Assembly (NCBI RefSeq): GCF_044389085.1
Contig: NZ_JBIRXP010000002.1
Location: 682,001 to 746,000, forward strand
Direction: 5' to 3'
DNA: 64,000 nucleotides
Source: Isoptericola sp044389085
GTDB lineage: Bacteria > Actinomycetota > Actinomycetes > Actinomycetales > Cellulomonadaceae
Shown here: one piece after another, positions 1-8,131 of the stretch
Numbering within the stretch: the first letter of the stretch is position 1
Layout: each line of letters starts with the position of its first letter
Program-made: the position numbers and the translations under genes
The notes under the pieces: model-generated
Databases searched by the model: none
Seen by the model: only the letters and a program-made list of their open reading frames with translations
Told to the model about the DNA's origin: nothing

Positions 1-282
1 GGTCGTGAGGTTGTTGCGCGCGTCCTCGGACGTCGCGGCGGTGACCTGCTTCACCGTGACGTTCGGGTGCTCCTCGGTGTAGGAGGCGAGGAGCTCGTCG
101 GTGTAGCCGAACTGGTTGAAGGTGGCGACGGTGAGGGTGATCTTCTCGTCACCGGAGGCGGTGTCGTCGCCGCCCTCGTCCGAACCGCCGCAGGCGGTCA
201 GGGCGAGAGCGAGGGTCGCGACGCCGGCGGTCGCCGCAGCGACGCGGCGGTTTCGGCGGGTGGGTCGGGTGCTGCTGAGCAC
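1..282 (-). CDS. Sugar ABC transporter substrate-binding lipoprotein (partial)
   Basis: Only the first 94 codons are in the window; the gene continues past base 1. The GTG start at 282 has AAGGGAG a few bases upstream. The product opens with a basic stretch, a hydrophobic segment and the lipobox LTAC with Cys31, then a Gly/Asp/Ser-rich linker and a typical solute-binding N-terminus (ITLTVATFNQFGY). It should be a membrane-anchored sugar-binding protein of an ABC importer. The two CebR-type operators upstream (324-360) suggest a cellobiose/cello-oligosaccharide binder (CebE type). Class is well supported; the substrate is inferred from the operators alone. Confidence 0.85.
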   Translation of the reverse strand, partial: MLSSTRPTRRNRRVAAATAGVATLALALTACGGSDEGGDDTASGDEKITLTVATFNQFGYTDELLASYTEEHPNVTVKQVTAATSEDARNNLTT

Positions 283-323
283 GGTGACTCCCTTGTCTGG
301 GTCGGGCATACGAGATGGAAGAT

Positions 324-360
324 TGGTAGCGCTCCCACCTCCATGGTGGTAGCGCTCCCA
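324..360 (-). promoter_or_regulatory. Tandem CebR/CelR-type (LacI family) operators
   Basis: Two identical 14-mers, TGGTAGCGCTCCCA, lie at 324-337 and 347-360, 23 bp apart start to start. They differ by one base from the palindrome TGGGAGCGCTCCCA known as the CebR/CelR cellobiose-responsive operator of Streptomyces and Thermobifida. They sit between a TTGACT -35-like box (396-401, minus strand) and the lipoprotein start at 282, a good position for repression. Confidence 0.75.
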
Positions 361-491
361 CAGCCAGGATGATGCTCGCCGTCCGCGATGAGGAAAGTCA
401 AGCCCGCCGGGGGCGTCGATGCCGTTCTGTGACGCAAGGCTCCGCGTCGTCGCAGGTCAGAGCGGTGCGACGCGGGGGCGTGTCCGGATCG

Positions 492-1013
492 TTACCGGTC
501 TTCACCCGCTGCGGGCGGTGCCGCGAGCCACTCCTGGCCGGCCGCGCCCTCGGCCTCGAGCGTCGACCGGACCGCCCGGGCGGCGGCCTCGGCCACCGCG
601 GCGCCGAACAGCGGCACGGTGGCGCGTACCTCGCCGTCGTACACCTGGCGCGTGCCGCCGTCCGCCGTCGCCTCGAGGCGTACCGTCCCGGTGACCCGCA
701 CGGGGGCGCCTGCGATCTCGACGGCGATGGTCCCGGTGCGCAGGTCGCCGGAAGGTGCCTCCCACACCTCTGCCTGCCGCACCTCCAGCTGGTCGCCGAC
801 GAACGGCCGCGCCTGCGCGGGGATGAGGTCGGTCGGCAGGGTGCGCCGCACGGCGATGGTGAAGCCCTCGGACGGGCTGCCGGTCACCTCCGCCTGCTCG
901 ACGCGGCCGCCCGGGCCGCGCAGGGCCCGCCAGCGGATGAACGACTCGTCGGCGAGCATCGCGACGACGGCGTCCGCGTCCGCCGCGTACGTCAGCTCCA
1001 CGGTCAGGTGCAC
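492..1013 (-). CDS. DUF2505 family protein
   Basis: 173 aa, starting at GTG 1013, which follows TAGGGT (1025-1020) with a 6-nt spacer, so the mRNA is probably leaderless. The sequence (MHLTVELTYAADADAVVAML at the start; a central DQLEVRQAEVWE) matches the actinobacterial DUF2505 family, a START/SRPBCC-like fold expected to bind hydrophobic ligands. There is no signal peptide or membrane segment. It diverges from pdtaS, with only 54 bp between the starts. The molecular function is unknown. Confidence 0.8.
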   Translation of the reverse strand: MHLTVELTYAADADAVVAMLADESFIRWRALRGPGGRVEQAEVTGSPSEGFTIAVRRTLPTDLIPAQARPFVGDQLEVRQAEVWEAPSGDLRTGTIAVEIAGAPVRVTGTVRLEATADGGTRQVYDGEVRATVPLFGAAVAEAAARAVRSTLEAEGAAGQEWLAAPPAAGEDR

Positions 1014-1019
1014 GAGGTC

Positions 1020-1025
1020 ACCCTA
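1020..1025 (-). promoter_or_regulatory. -10 box of DUF2505 gene, leaderless
   Basis: TAGGGT on the minus strand, 6 nt before the GTG at 1013. It sits back to back with the pdtaS -10 box. Confidence 0.5.
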
Positions 1026-1054
1026 CCGACGCAGGAGCGGCGCCGGGGCGCCCG

Positions 1055-1060
1055 TAGGCT
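1055..1060 (+). promoter_or_regulatory. -10 box of pdtaS, leaderless
   Basis: TAGGCT followed by 7 nt and GTG at 1068. Transcription should start at or beside the start codon; no Shine-Dalgarno sequence is visible. Confidence 0.5.
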
Positions 1061-1067
1061 GGTGGGC

Positions 1068-2555
1068 GTGTCCGCCATGAGTGACCTCATCGCCCAGAAC
1101 GCCGACCTCTCCGAGTCGGACGCCGAGTGGCTGCACCTTCTCGTGGGCGACTGGCAGCTCGTGTCAGACCTCGCCTTCGCCGACCTGGTGCTGTGGCTCC
1201 CCACGTCCGACGACGGGTTCGTCGCCCTCGCCCAGTGCCGCCCGTCCACCGGGGCCACCGTGCACTACGACGACATCGTGGGGTCGTTCGCGCCCGACGG
1301 GCAGCGCCCGCAGCTCGCGGCCGCCATGACCGAGGTGCGCGCGCAGCGCTCCCGGGAGCCGCGGTGGTTCGGCGCCTACGCCGTCCGCGAGGAGGCGGTG
1401 CCGGTGGTGCACGAGGGCCGGGCGATCGCCGTCGTCGCGCGGCAGACCAACCTCGGCTCCGGGCGCACGCCCAGCCGGCTCGAGCTCAACTACGTGGAGT
1501 CGGCCGACGACATCCTCGCGATGATCGCGCGCGGCGAGTACCCCGCCACGAACGCCGCCACCGGTCCCCGCCGCGGCGCGCCGCGGGTCGGCGACGGGCT
1601 GATCCGGCTCAACTCCGAGGGCGAGGTGCTCTACGCCAGCCCGAACGCGCTGTCCTGCTTCCACCGGCTCGGGGTCATCGGGCCGCTCGTCGGGCAGTCG
1701 CTGGTCGAGGTGACCGCCGACATCGTGCAGCACCAGGACACGGTGGACGAGTCGCTGCCGCTGGTCGTCATGGGCCGTGCGCCGTGGCGCACCGACATCG
1801 AGGCCAAGGGGGTGGCGCTGTCGCTGCGGGCGCTGCCGCTCACGGACCACGGGCAGCGCATCGGCGCGGTGCTCCTGTGCCGCGACGTGTCCGAGCTGCG
1901 CCGTCGTGAGCGCGAGCTCATGACCAAGGACGCGACGATCCGCGAGATCCACCACCGGGTGAAGAACAACCTCGCCACCGTGGCCGCGCTGCTGCGGCTG
2001 CAGGCCCGCCGGATGGACGTGCCCGAGGCCCGGGCCGCGCTGGAGGAGGCGATGCGCCGGGTCGCGACCATCTCGATGGTGCACGAGTCGCTGTCGCAGA
2101 CGCTCGACGAGCACGTCGAGCTCGACGACATGCTGAGCCGTGCCCTGCGCCTGGCGGCCGACGTCGCGTCGACGCGCACGCAGGTGCGCACCCGGCAGAG
2201 CGGGTCGTTCGGCATGGTGCCCGCGCAGGACGCCACGCCGCTCGCGCTGGTGCTGACCGAGCTGGTGACGAACGCCGTCGAGCACGGGTTCCCCGGCCGC
2301 GAGTCGGGCAACGTCGAGATCGACGTGCAGCGTGACGGCGCGTCGATGCGCGTGGTCGTCGCCGACGACGGCGTGGGGATGCCCGAGGGCATCGCCACGC
2401 TGGGGCGTGCGTCGCGCAGCGGGCTGGGCTCGCAGATCGTGCAGACGCTCGTGACGAATGAGCTGGGCGGCACCATCGACTGGGAGGCGCGCGAGGGCGG
2501 CGGCACCCAGGTGGTGCTGAAGCTGGAGCTGCGCGACGGTCAGTCGCCGCGGTAG
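1068..2555 (+). CDS. pdtaS: Sensor histidine kinase PdtaS
   Basis: 495 aa from GTG 1068 (ATG 1077 is the alternative). It is a cytosolic kinase without membrane segments: N-terminal GAF-like sensor (about 1-145, with HLLVGDWQLVSDLAFADLVLW), a PAS domain (about 175-285), a HisKA_2 phosphoacceptor region with IREIHHRVKNN (His295/296) and a HATPase with ELVTNAVEH (about 400) and DDGVGMPEG. The same architecture and key motifs occur in M. tuberculosis PdtaS, which phosphorylates the antitermination regulator PdtaR. PdtaR is not in this window. The 3' end converges on whiB1, the neighbour it also has in Mycobacterium. Confidence 0.93.
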   Translation: MSAMSDLIAQNADLSESDAEWLHLLVGDWQLVSDLAFADLVLWLPTSDDGFVALAQCRPSTGATVHYDDIVGSFAPDGQRPQLAAAMTEVRAQRSREPRWFGAYAVREEAVPVVHEGRAIAVVARQTNLGSGRTPSRLELNYVESADDILAMIARGEYPATNAATGPRRGAPRVGDGLIRLNSEGEVLYASPNALSCFHRLGVIGPLVGQSLVEVTADIVQHQDTVDESLPLVVMGRAPWRTDIEAKGVALSLRALPLTDHGQRIGAVLLCRDVSELRRRERELMTKDATIREIHHRVKNNLATVAALLRLQARRMDVPEARAALEEAMRRVATISMVHESLSQTLDEHVELDDMLSRALRLAADVASTRTQVRTRQSGSFGMVPAQDATPLALVLTELVTNAVEHGFPGRESGNVEIDVQRDGASMRVVVADDGVGMPEGIATLGRASRSGLGSQIVQTLVTNELGGTIDWEAREGGGTQVVLKLELRDGQSPR

Positions 2556-2605
2556 GCACGCCGCGGCCGGAGGTCGCGTCGAGGGGCACGGTCCTCGGAG
2601 ACAAA

Positions 2606-2642
2606 GAGGGGACGGACCGCACCAGGTGCGGTCCGTCCCCTC
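2606..2642. terminator. Bidirectional terminator pdtaS/whiB1
   Basis: Perfect inverted repeat with 18-bp arms (2606-2623 and 2625-2642) around one central base, between two convergent 3' ends. Confidence 0.85.
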
Positions 2643-2660
2643 GTCGTCTCGGCCGGGTCG

Positions 2661-2909
2661 TCAGCCGGCGCGACGGGCGCGCGCGGTGCGGCGCTTGAGC
2701 GCGCGGCGCTCGTCCTCGCTCATGCCGCCCCAGACGCCGGCGTCCTGGCCGGACTCGATGGCCCACTTCAGGCACGTGTCCACGACGTCGCAGCGACGGC
2801 AGACGGCCTTGGCCTCCTCGATCTGCAGGAGCGCGGGGCCGGTGTTGCCGATGGGGAAGAAGAGCTCAGGGTCCTCGTCGAGGCAGGCGGCCTTGTGGCG
2901 CCAGTCCAT
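2661..2909 (-). CDS. whiB1: WhiB-family iron-sulfur regulator (WhiB1 type)
   Basis: 82 aa, ATG 2909 with GAGGAGA upstream. The four [4Fe-4S] cysteines are Cys9, Cys37, Cys40 and Cys46, the last three as CxxCxxxxxC. The GVWGG turn is at 58-62, followed by the basic tail RRALKRRTARARR that contacts DNA. The length and the MDWRHKAACLDEDPELFFPI start are those of WhiB1, the essential nitric-oxide-sensitive member that partners region 4 of the primary sigma factor. The convergent pdtaS neighbour agrees with the mycobacterial order. The 211-bp upstream region contains the imperfect palindrome ATGAAGC-N6-GCTTCAT (3058-3077). Confidence 0.95.
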   Translation of the reverse strand: MDWRHKAACLDEDPELFFPIGNTGPALLQIEEAKAVCRRCDVVDTCLKWAIESGQDAGVWGGMSEDERRALKRRTARARRAG

Positions 2910-3036
2910 GTCATCTCCTCGGTGCAGGGGGACCTGGTTCGTCAGAGGGCGCCTGCGGGCGCGCCAAACCGGGTCCGGTGGGTGGGGGGTTGATCTGCCG
3001 TCCAGCGTCACACCTCGTGAAGCGCCGCACAAGGGG

Positions 3037-6000
3037 TTACGTGAAAGTTTCTCCTGCATGAAGCGTGAGTGCTTCATCACACTGTTGTGAAACTGCAGGT
3101 CGCACGTATTCTGACGTGTCATGCGCGCTCCTGTCACCCCCTCGTCCGGCGCCGACGGCGTTCCGGAGGGCTCCCGCCCGCCGGGCCTCAAGGTCGTCGC
3201 GGTGGGAGTCGTGATCGAGGCCGTGCTCCTCGTGGGCGCCGCCGGGATGGTCGGGGTCGAGCTGGTCCGTGGCGCCTCCAACAGCGTAGCCGTGAGCGTC
3301 TTCCTCGTGCTCTTCTTCCTGGGGCTCGCCTGGCTGCTGGTCGGGTCGTGCCGCGCGCTGTGGGAGGGGCGTCACGGCGGCCGTGCGCCGATCGTGGTGT
3401 GGCAGATCATGCAGGGGCTCGTCGGCGTCAGCCTGCTGACCTCGGGGGTCGCCTGGGTGGTGCTCGCCGGCCTCGGGTTGCTCGTCGTCGCCGCGGGCGT
3501 CCTCGTCGCCGTCATGACGCGCCGCGTCGTCGAGGCGACGTCGGGCTGAGTCCGCGGCGCGCGGGGCGGCGTCGCCCGGCCGTGCCACCTGCACGGCCAG
3601 CACCTGCCCCGCCTGCACGAGCGCGCCACGGCCCGCACGCGGCGGTCCCGGGTCGGCGGCGTCCGCGAGCGGCACGCCCAGCAGGTCGTCGGCCCCGCGC
3701 TCACCCGGGTGCAGCACCACCCCCGTGCGCCGGGCCCGGAGCTCGCCCAGCGCGCCCCGCTGCGCCAGCACCGTCCCCGTCGTGCTGGACGACGCCACGA
3801 GCACGAGCTCGCCGCCCTCGGCCAGCTCCGCGATCCGCTCGGCCTCGAGCGGGTGCTGCTGGGCGAGGGTGTCCAGGTCGTCCACCACCAGCACCCGGCG
3901 ACGCCGGCCGACGGCGGCGGTGCGCGCGGTGTCGACGCTGCCGGCAGTGCCGCCGTCAGTTCCCTCGATGCCGTCGGTGCCGTCCGTGCCCCGCGAGCCG
4001 GCCGTGGCCCCCGGGTCGCCCGTGGCCAGCCAGTCGTAGCCGTCCGCGCGATCGTCGACCGTGCGTCCTGGCGGGGCGGCCGGCCCGTGCGACGGCTTGT
4101 CCGGAGCCCCGTTGGGGAGCCCGTCCAGCAAGGCCGCCAGCCCGGTCGGCGTCGGCGCGGTCGCCGCGGTGTCGCCGGCGTCCCGGCGCAGCGCGGGGTC
4201 GCGGGAGACCACCCCGGCCAGCCGTCCCGCCCGCACCAGCCGCCGGACGACGACGCGCAACGTCGTGGTGCGGCCGCTGCCGCGCGGACCGGTGACCAGG
4301 GCGCCCTCGCCGACGTCGAGCGCGACCGGGACGGCGCCGTCGCCCCCGACCCCGAGCGGGACGAGCAGGGAGGCACCGTCGGAACGGTCGGCCGCGAGGT
4401 GCCGGGCCCGGAGCCCCGGTGCCGGCGCCAGGTCCGCCTCGTCGACGGTCACGGGCAGCGGTAGGACCCGCACCGGCCCGGAGCCCTCCCGCCCCGCCGC
4501 GCGGCCACCGGGCGTGGCGTCCGGGAGGGGAGGCTCGTCCGGCCGGAGGACCTGGCACAGGACCTGCTCGCGCGCGAGCCACGCGCCGCGTCCCGCGGGC
4601 CCGCCGCGGCCCGCCAGGTCGGACGGCGCGCCCAGGACGACGTCGCCGTGCGACTCGCTGCCGAGCAGCACCAGCCGTGGACCGACGCGCGCGGCCAGGC
4701 CCCCGAGCGTCGCGCCGTCGGACGCCAGCGCGAAGGCCACGCCGGGGGCCGCCAGCGCCCGCACCAGCGGGTCCCACGGGTCCGGCCCGCTGAGCGCGGC
4801 GCGCAGCTCGTCGACGCCGTCGACCACGACCAAGGTGGGCACCGGTACCCGGCCCGGCGACGGTGCCCGGGCGGCCAGCAGCCGCAGCAGGCGGGCCGCC
4901 CGCCGCGGCGCCGCCGGGCCGGCGAGCGTGCCGAGCCCGGGGTGGCGTTCGAGCGGGACGAACCGGGGCAGCGCGGCGTCCGGCGCCAGCACGTGCACGT
5001 GCCACCCCGCCTCCAGCGCCGCCCCCGCCAGCGTCAGCAGCGCCGTCGTGCGCCCGGAGCGGGCGCGGCCCACGACGCCCAGGTGCCCGGCGTCGGGGTC
5101 CCAGCGCACGAGGGTGCGGCGCTGGCGGTCGGGGTCGTCGCCGAGCGCGAGGGGAAGGCCCCCGGAGCCGGCGTCGTCGGCCTCGGGGGCGTCGCGCCGC
5201 CGGACCTGCTCGGGCAGCGGGGGCAGCCACGGCGCGGCTCCGGGGCGCAGACCGCGCACGGCGGCGGCGTCCACGCAGGCATCCACGACCGCGTCGACGG
5301 CGGGCGCGGACGCGGTCCCTCCCGGCTGGTGCTCGGACGGCTCGGAGGGCTGAGGCGGCTCGGACGGCTCGGGCACCGGCGCCGAGGCCGGAGGAGGCGT
5401 CCCCCAGGCGGGCGCACGACACACCCGGCCCTCGGCCGGCGTGGGGAGCCCCGCGGCGTGGGCGCACTGGAGCGCCACCGGCGGCGCGGCTCCGCGGCGC
5501 AGGACGGCACGTCCCGGCACGCCCGGCACGATCCGGGCCGCCGCGGGCGTCTCGACCACGTCGAGCGAGTCGGCCGCGTCCACGACCCGCAGGGCGAGCC
5601 GCGCGGAGACGTTGGCCCGCACGTCGGCGCTCACGGCGCCCGCGGGCCGCTGCGTCGCGAGCACGAGGTGCACGCCCAGCGAGCGTCCCTGCGCCGCCAC
5701 GCGCAGCAGGCCGGGCAGGAAGTCGGGGAGGTCGTCGGCGAGGGCGCGGAACTCGTCCACGACCACGACCAGCCGTGGCGGCGCGTCGGGCAGGCCCGGA
5801 GGGAGGGCGGCGAGGTCCGCCGTGCTGTGCCGGGCGAGGACGTGCTCGCGCCGGCGCAGCTCGGCCCGGAGGCCGGCCAGGGCGCGCCCCGCCAGGCCGG
5901 GGTCCAGGTCGGTGACCTGGCCGACGACGTGCGGCAGGCGCCCGCACGCGCCGAAGGACGCCCCGCCCTTGAAGTCGACGAGCGCGAGCGCGAGGTCGCG

Positions 6001-8073
6001 GGGCGACCGACGGGCCGCGAGCCCCAGCACGAGGGACTGCAGCAGCTCGGACTTGCCCGCGCCCGTCGTCCCGGCCACGAGCAGGTGCGGCCCGTCCGCG
6101 ACCAGGTCGAAGGTCACGGTGCGGCCGGCGGCGTCGCGGCCGAGCGGCGTCGCCCAGCCGCCGGGGGCGTCCCAGGCGGCGCCGGGGTCCGACCGCTCGT
6201 CGAGCAGGTCGGCCAGCGCGACGGCCGTGGGGAGCCGCGGGTCCGTCGGGTCGCCGTCGTCGCCGAGCGTGGACCCCTCGCCCGGGCCCCCGGCCGCGTC
6301 CAGCGCCCCCATCGACCGCCGCAGCCCTGCGAGGCCGGCGACGCACCGCGCGAGCTGCTCCGCCCAGGCGGTGCCCACGCCCACGAGCGGCCCGCTGGTG
6401 GCAGAGCCGTCCGGAGCCGCGCGGTGGACCCTGCCGCCGCGCACGCGCCACGTCGTGCGGCACCACGACGGCACGGCCGCTCCGTCGGGCAGGCACAGCA
6501 GCAGGGCTCCGCCGCGCGCGAGGACGTGGTCACGACGCGCGGCGAGGTCGGCGAGATCGGGGCCGGCGGGTGCGTCGACGACGAGCAGCGGCGGCCCGGC
6601 GGGCGGGAGCCAGCGGCACCACGACCAGGCCTCGACCGCCCCGACGACCTCCACCGACGCGCCCGCCGCCGCGAGGTCGGCGACCACCGACCGCGCGGCG
6701 GCGAGCACGTCCGCACGCGGCCCGGTCACGGCGATCGCGCCGTCGGGGACCAGCTCGGCCACCACCCCGGCGGCCCCCGTTCGCCCCGGGTCCCCGTCGA
6801 CCACGGCCCCATGACCGGCCCCATGACCGGCCCCGCGACCGGGCACCGCCGCCCCGGCGCCCGGGCGGGTCGTGCCCGCGCCGTGAGTGCGGGACGCAGC
6901 CCGCGCGCACGCGGCGTCCCAGGCGCCGCCGGACGCCTGGAGCGCCGCGACCAGCCGCGCGTGCAGGGGTCCGGGCGCCGTGCCGACGACGCGCGGCACG
7001 GCGTCGCCCGACGCCGTGCCCCCCTGCGCAGCCGCGCCCCCGCCCGCCGGAGGCGCGCCGCTCCCGACGCGCCGCCGGCGCCGGGCGGCGAGGAGCTGGG
7101 GCACGAGGGTCGCGAGGCCGAGCAGGGAGAACAGCGCGTAGGCGGGCTGCCGCAGCACCGCGGCGAGCACCAGCGACCCCACCACGGGCAGCGCGGCGGT
7201 GGCGAGCATCCCCGCGCCGGTCCCCGGCGACGGCGCCTCGACGGGGTCGGTGCGACGGGGGTCGGCGTCGAGCCACGTCGCCACCGATCCCGAGCGGTGC
7301 AGCGTCCACGAGCGCGTGCCGCTCGGCCCCGTCACCTCGAGCGTGGAGTCCGCCCGCCAGCGGCGCGGCAGCCGTCGCACCGCCCGTGGGCGCCGTCGGG
7401 CGGAGGGCGAGGGGCGGACGAGCCGCACGGTCGGGCGCGTCGCGCGGGTCCTCCCGGCGGTCCGCGACGGCGTGGCAGTGGGCGTGGCATGGGGCGTGGC
7501 GCCGGGCGTGGCCCGGGGCGCTGTCGCGGCGAGGCGCCGGGCCGCGAGCCGTACGGTGACCCGGTCCGCCCGCCGCGGGTCCACGCGCACCACGACGCCG
7601 GTCCCGGACGGCGCACCCGCGTCGTCGGGCAGAGCCGTCAGGACGCCGGGGGAGAGGACGGCGGTCACCCCGGCCCGGGGTCCGTCGGCGCGGGCGGCGA
7701 GCCACGGCCCGCCCAGGACCGCGGCCTCCGGGTGGGCCGCGGTGCCCACACCGGTCCCGGGACCCGGGCGTGCGCTCGGGCCGGCGTCGTGCCGAGAGTC
7801 GTCCAGGAGGCAGAGGACGGCCCCGGGCAGGAGAGGACGGCGCCCGACGACGTCGTCGTCGGACACCGGTATGCCGTCGGCGCGCAGCGGGGCGTGGCGC
7901 AGCTCGGGCCGGCGCAGCAGGTCGGCGAGGCCCGCCCGAACCTCCGCGAACCGCAGGCCCGCGGGCAGCAGCACGTCCTCCCCGGGCTGCACGGTCACCC
8001 GCACGCCGCCGTCCTGCGCCCCGGCGGGGCGGGGGTCGGCGACGACGAGGGCGGGCACCGTGGGGGTCGACAT
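3037..8073 (-). CDS. FtsK/SpoIIIE-domain ATPase, EssC/EccC-like
   Basis: Start ATG 8073 (MSTPTVPALV) with GGAGG close upstream; 1678 codons to the first stop. Order: a ubiquitin/YukD-like or FHA-like N-terminus (about 1-100), a linker, two membrane segments (about 285-330), then three ATPase modules. Module 1 has Walker A GTTGAGKS near 668 and DEFRAL near 773; modules 2 and 3 have GRARSGRTT near 1001 and GPRGSGRTT near 1261. This resembles the EssC/EccC motors of type VII secretion. No WXG100, EccB, EccD or EccE gene is adjacent. Recognisable similarity ends near 3580 (LAVQVARPG); the last 170 or so codons are His/Asp/Gln-rich and antisense to 3121-3549. A one-base shift would reach a TGA at 3512-3514. 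The gene is certain, its 3' end is not. Confidence 0.85.
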   Translation of the reverse strand: MSTPTVPALVVADPRPAGAQDGGVRVTVQPGEDVLLPAGLRFAEVRAGLADLLRRPELRHAPLRADGIPVSDDDVVGRRPLLPGAVLCLLDDSRHDAGPSARPGPGTGVGTAAHPEAAVLGGPWLAARADGPRAGVTAVLSPGVLTALPDDAGAPSGTGVVVRVDPRRADRVTVRLAARRLAATAPRATPGATPHATPTATPSRTAGRTRATRPTVRLVRPSPSARRRPRAVRRLPRRWRADSTLEVTGPSGTRSWTLHRSGSVATWLDADPRRTDPVEAPSPGTGAGMLATAALPVVGSLVLAAVLRQPAYALFSLLGLATLVPQLLAARRRRRVGSGAPPAGGGAAAQGGTASGDAVPRVVGTAPGPLHARLVAALQASGGAWDAACARAASRTHGAGTTRPGAGAAVPGRGAGHGAGHGAVVDGDPGRTGAAGVVAELVPDGAIAVTGPRADVLAAARSVVADLAAAGASVEVVGAVEAWSWCRWLPPAGPPLLVVDAPAGPDLADLAARRDHVLARGGALLLCLPDGAAVPSWCRTTWRVRGGRVHRAAPDGSATSGPLVGVGTAWAEQLARCVAGLAGLRRSMGALDAAGGPGEGSTLGDDGDPTDPRLPTAVALADLLDERSDPGAAWDAPGGWATPLGRDAAGRTVTFDLVADGPHLLVAGTTGAGKSELLQSLVLGLAARRSPRDLALALVDFKGGASFGACGRLPHVVGQVTDLDPGLAGRALAGLRAELRRREHVLARHSTADLAALPPGLPDAPPRLVVVVDEFRALADDLPDFLPGLLRVAAQGRSLGVHLVLATQRPAGAVSADVRANVSARLALRVVDAADSLDVVETPAAARIVPGVPGRAVLRRGAAPPVALQCAHAAGLPTPAEGRVCRAPAWGTPPPASAPVPEPSEPPQPSEPSEHQPGGTASAPAVDAVVDACVDAAAVRGLRPGAAPWLPPLPEQVRRRDAPEADDAGSGGLPLALGDDPDRQRRTLVRWDPDAGHLGVVGRARSGRTTALLTLAGAALEAGWHVHVLAPDAALPRFVPLERHPGLGTLAGPAAPRRAARLLRLLAARAPSPGRVPVPTLVVVDGVDELRAALSGPDPWDPLVRALAAPGVAFALASDGATLGGLAARVGPRLVLLGSESHGDVVLGAPSDLAGRGGPAGRGAWLAREQVLCQVLRPDEPPLPDATPGGRAAGREGSGPVRVLPLPVTVDEADLAPAPGLRARHLAADRSDGASLLVPLGVGGDGAVPVALDVGEGALVTGPRGSGRTTTLRVVVRRLVRAGRLAGVVSRDPALRRDAGDTAATAPTPTGLAALLDGLPNGAPDKPSHGPAAPPGRTVDDRADGYDWLATGDPGATAGSRGTDGTDGIEGTDGGTAGSVDTARTAAVGRRRRVLVVDDLDTLAQQHPLEAERIAELAEGGELVLVASSSTTGTVLAQRGALGELRARRTGVVLHPGERGADDLLGVPLADAADPGPPRAGRGALVQAGQVLAVQVARPGDAAPRAADSARRRLDDAARHDGDEDARGDDEQPEAGEHHPGDPRGQQADADEPLHDLPHHDRRTAAVTPLPQRAARPDQQPGEPQEEEHEEDAHGYAVGGATDQLDPDHPGGAHEEHGLDHDSHRDDLEARRAGALRNAVGAGRGGDRSAHDTSEYVRPAVSQQCDEALTLHAGETFT
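3107..3112 (+). promoter_or_regulatory. -10 box of small membrane protein gene
   Basis: TATTCT, with TTGTGA (3085-3090) 16 nt upstream as -35. The ATG at 3121 is 8 nt downstream and lacks a ribosome binding site, so the transcript is probably leaderless. Confidence 0.5.
3121..3549 (+). CDS. Small integral membrane protein, unknown function
   Basis: 142 aa with about four hydrophobic segments (near 22-48, 56-82, 94-112 and 114-133) between a Pro/Ser/Gly-rich N-terminus and a basic C-terminus. Third codon positions are almost all G or C, as expected for a real gene of this genome. The complementary frame of the FtsK-like gene is also open across the whole length but has the His/Asp/Gln-rich composition of a shadow translation. 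I do not recognise the family. Confidence 0.72.
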   Translation: MRAPVTPSSGADGVPEGSRPPGLKVVAVGVVIEAVLLVGAAGMVGVELVRGASNSVAVSVFLVLFFLGLAWLLVGSCRALWEGRHGGRAPIVVWQIMQGLVGVSLLTSGVAWVVLAGLGLLVVAAGVLVAVMTRRVVEATSG

Positions 8074-8131
8074 GACCTCCAGGGTGCCCGCCCGGGACGG
8101 CCGTCGGGGACGGCCTGTGGACAACGTGCGC

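Noticed and set aside
3058..3077. CRP/cAMP site upstream of whiB1 as in M. tuberculosis
   Set aside because: The palindrome ATGAAGC-N6-GCTTCAT does not fit TGTGA-N6-TCACA, and the nearby GTGA...TCAC pair has an 8-nt gap.
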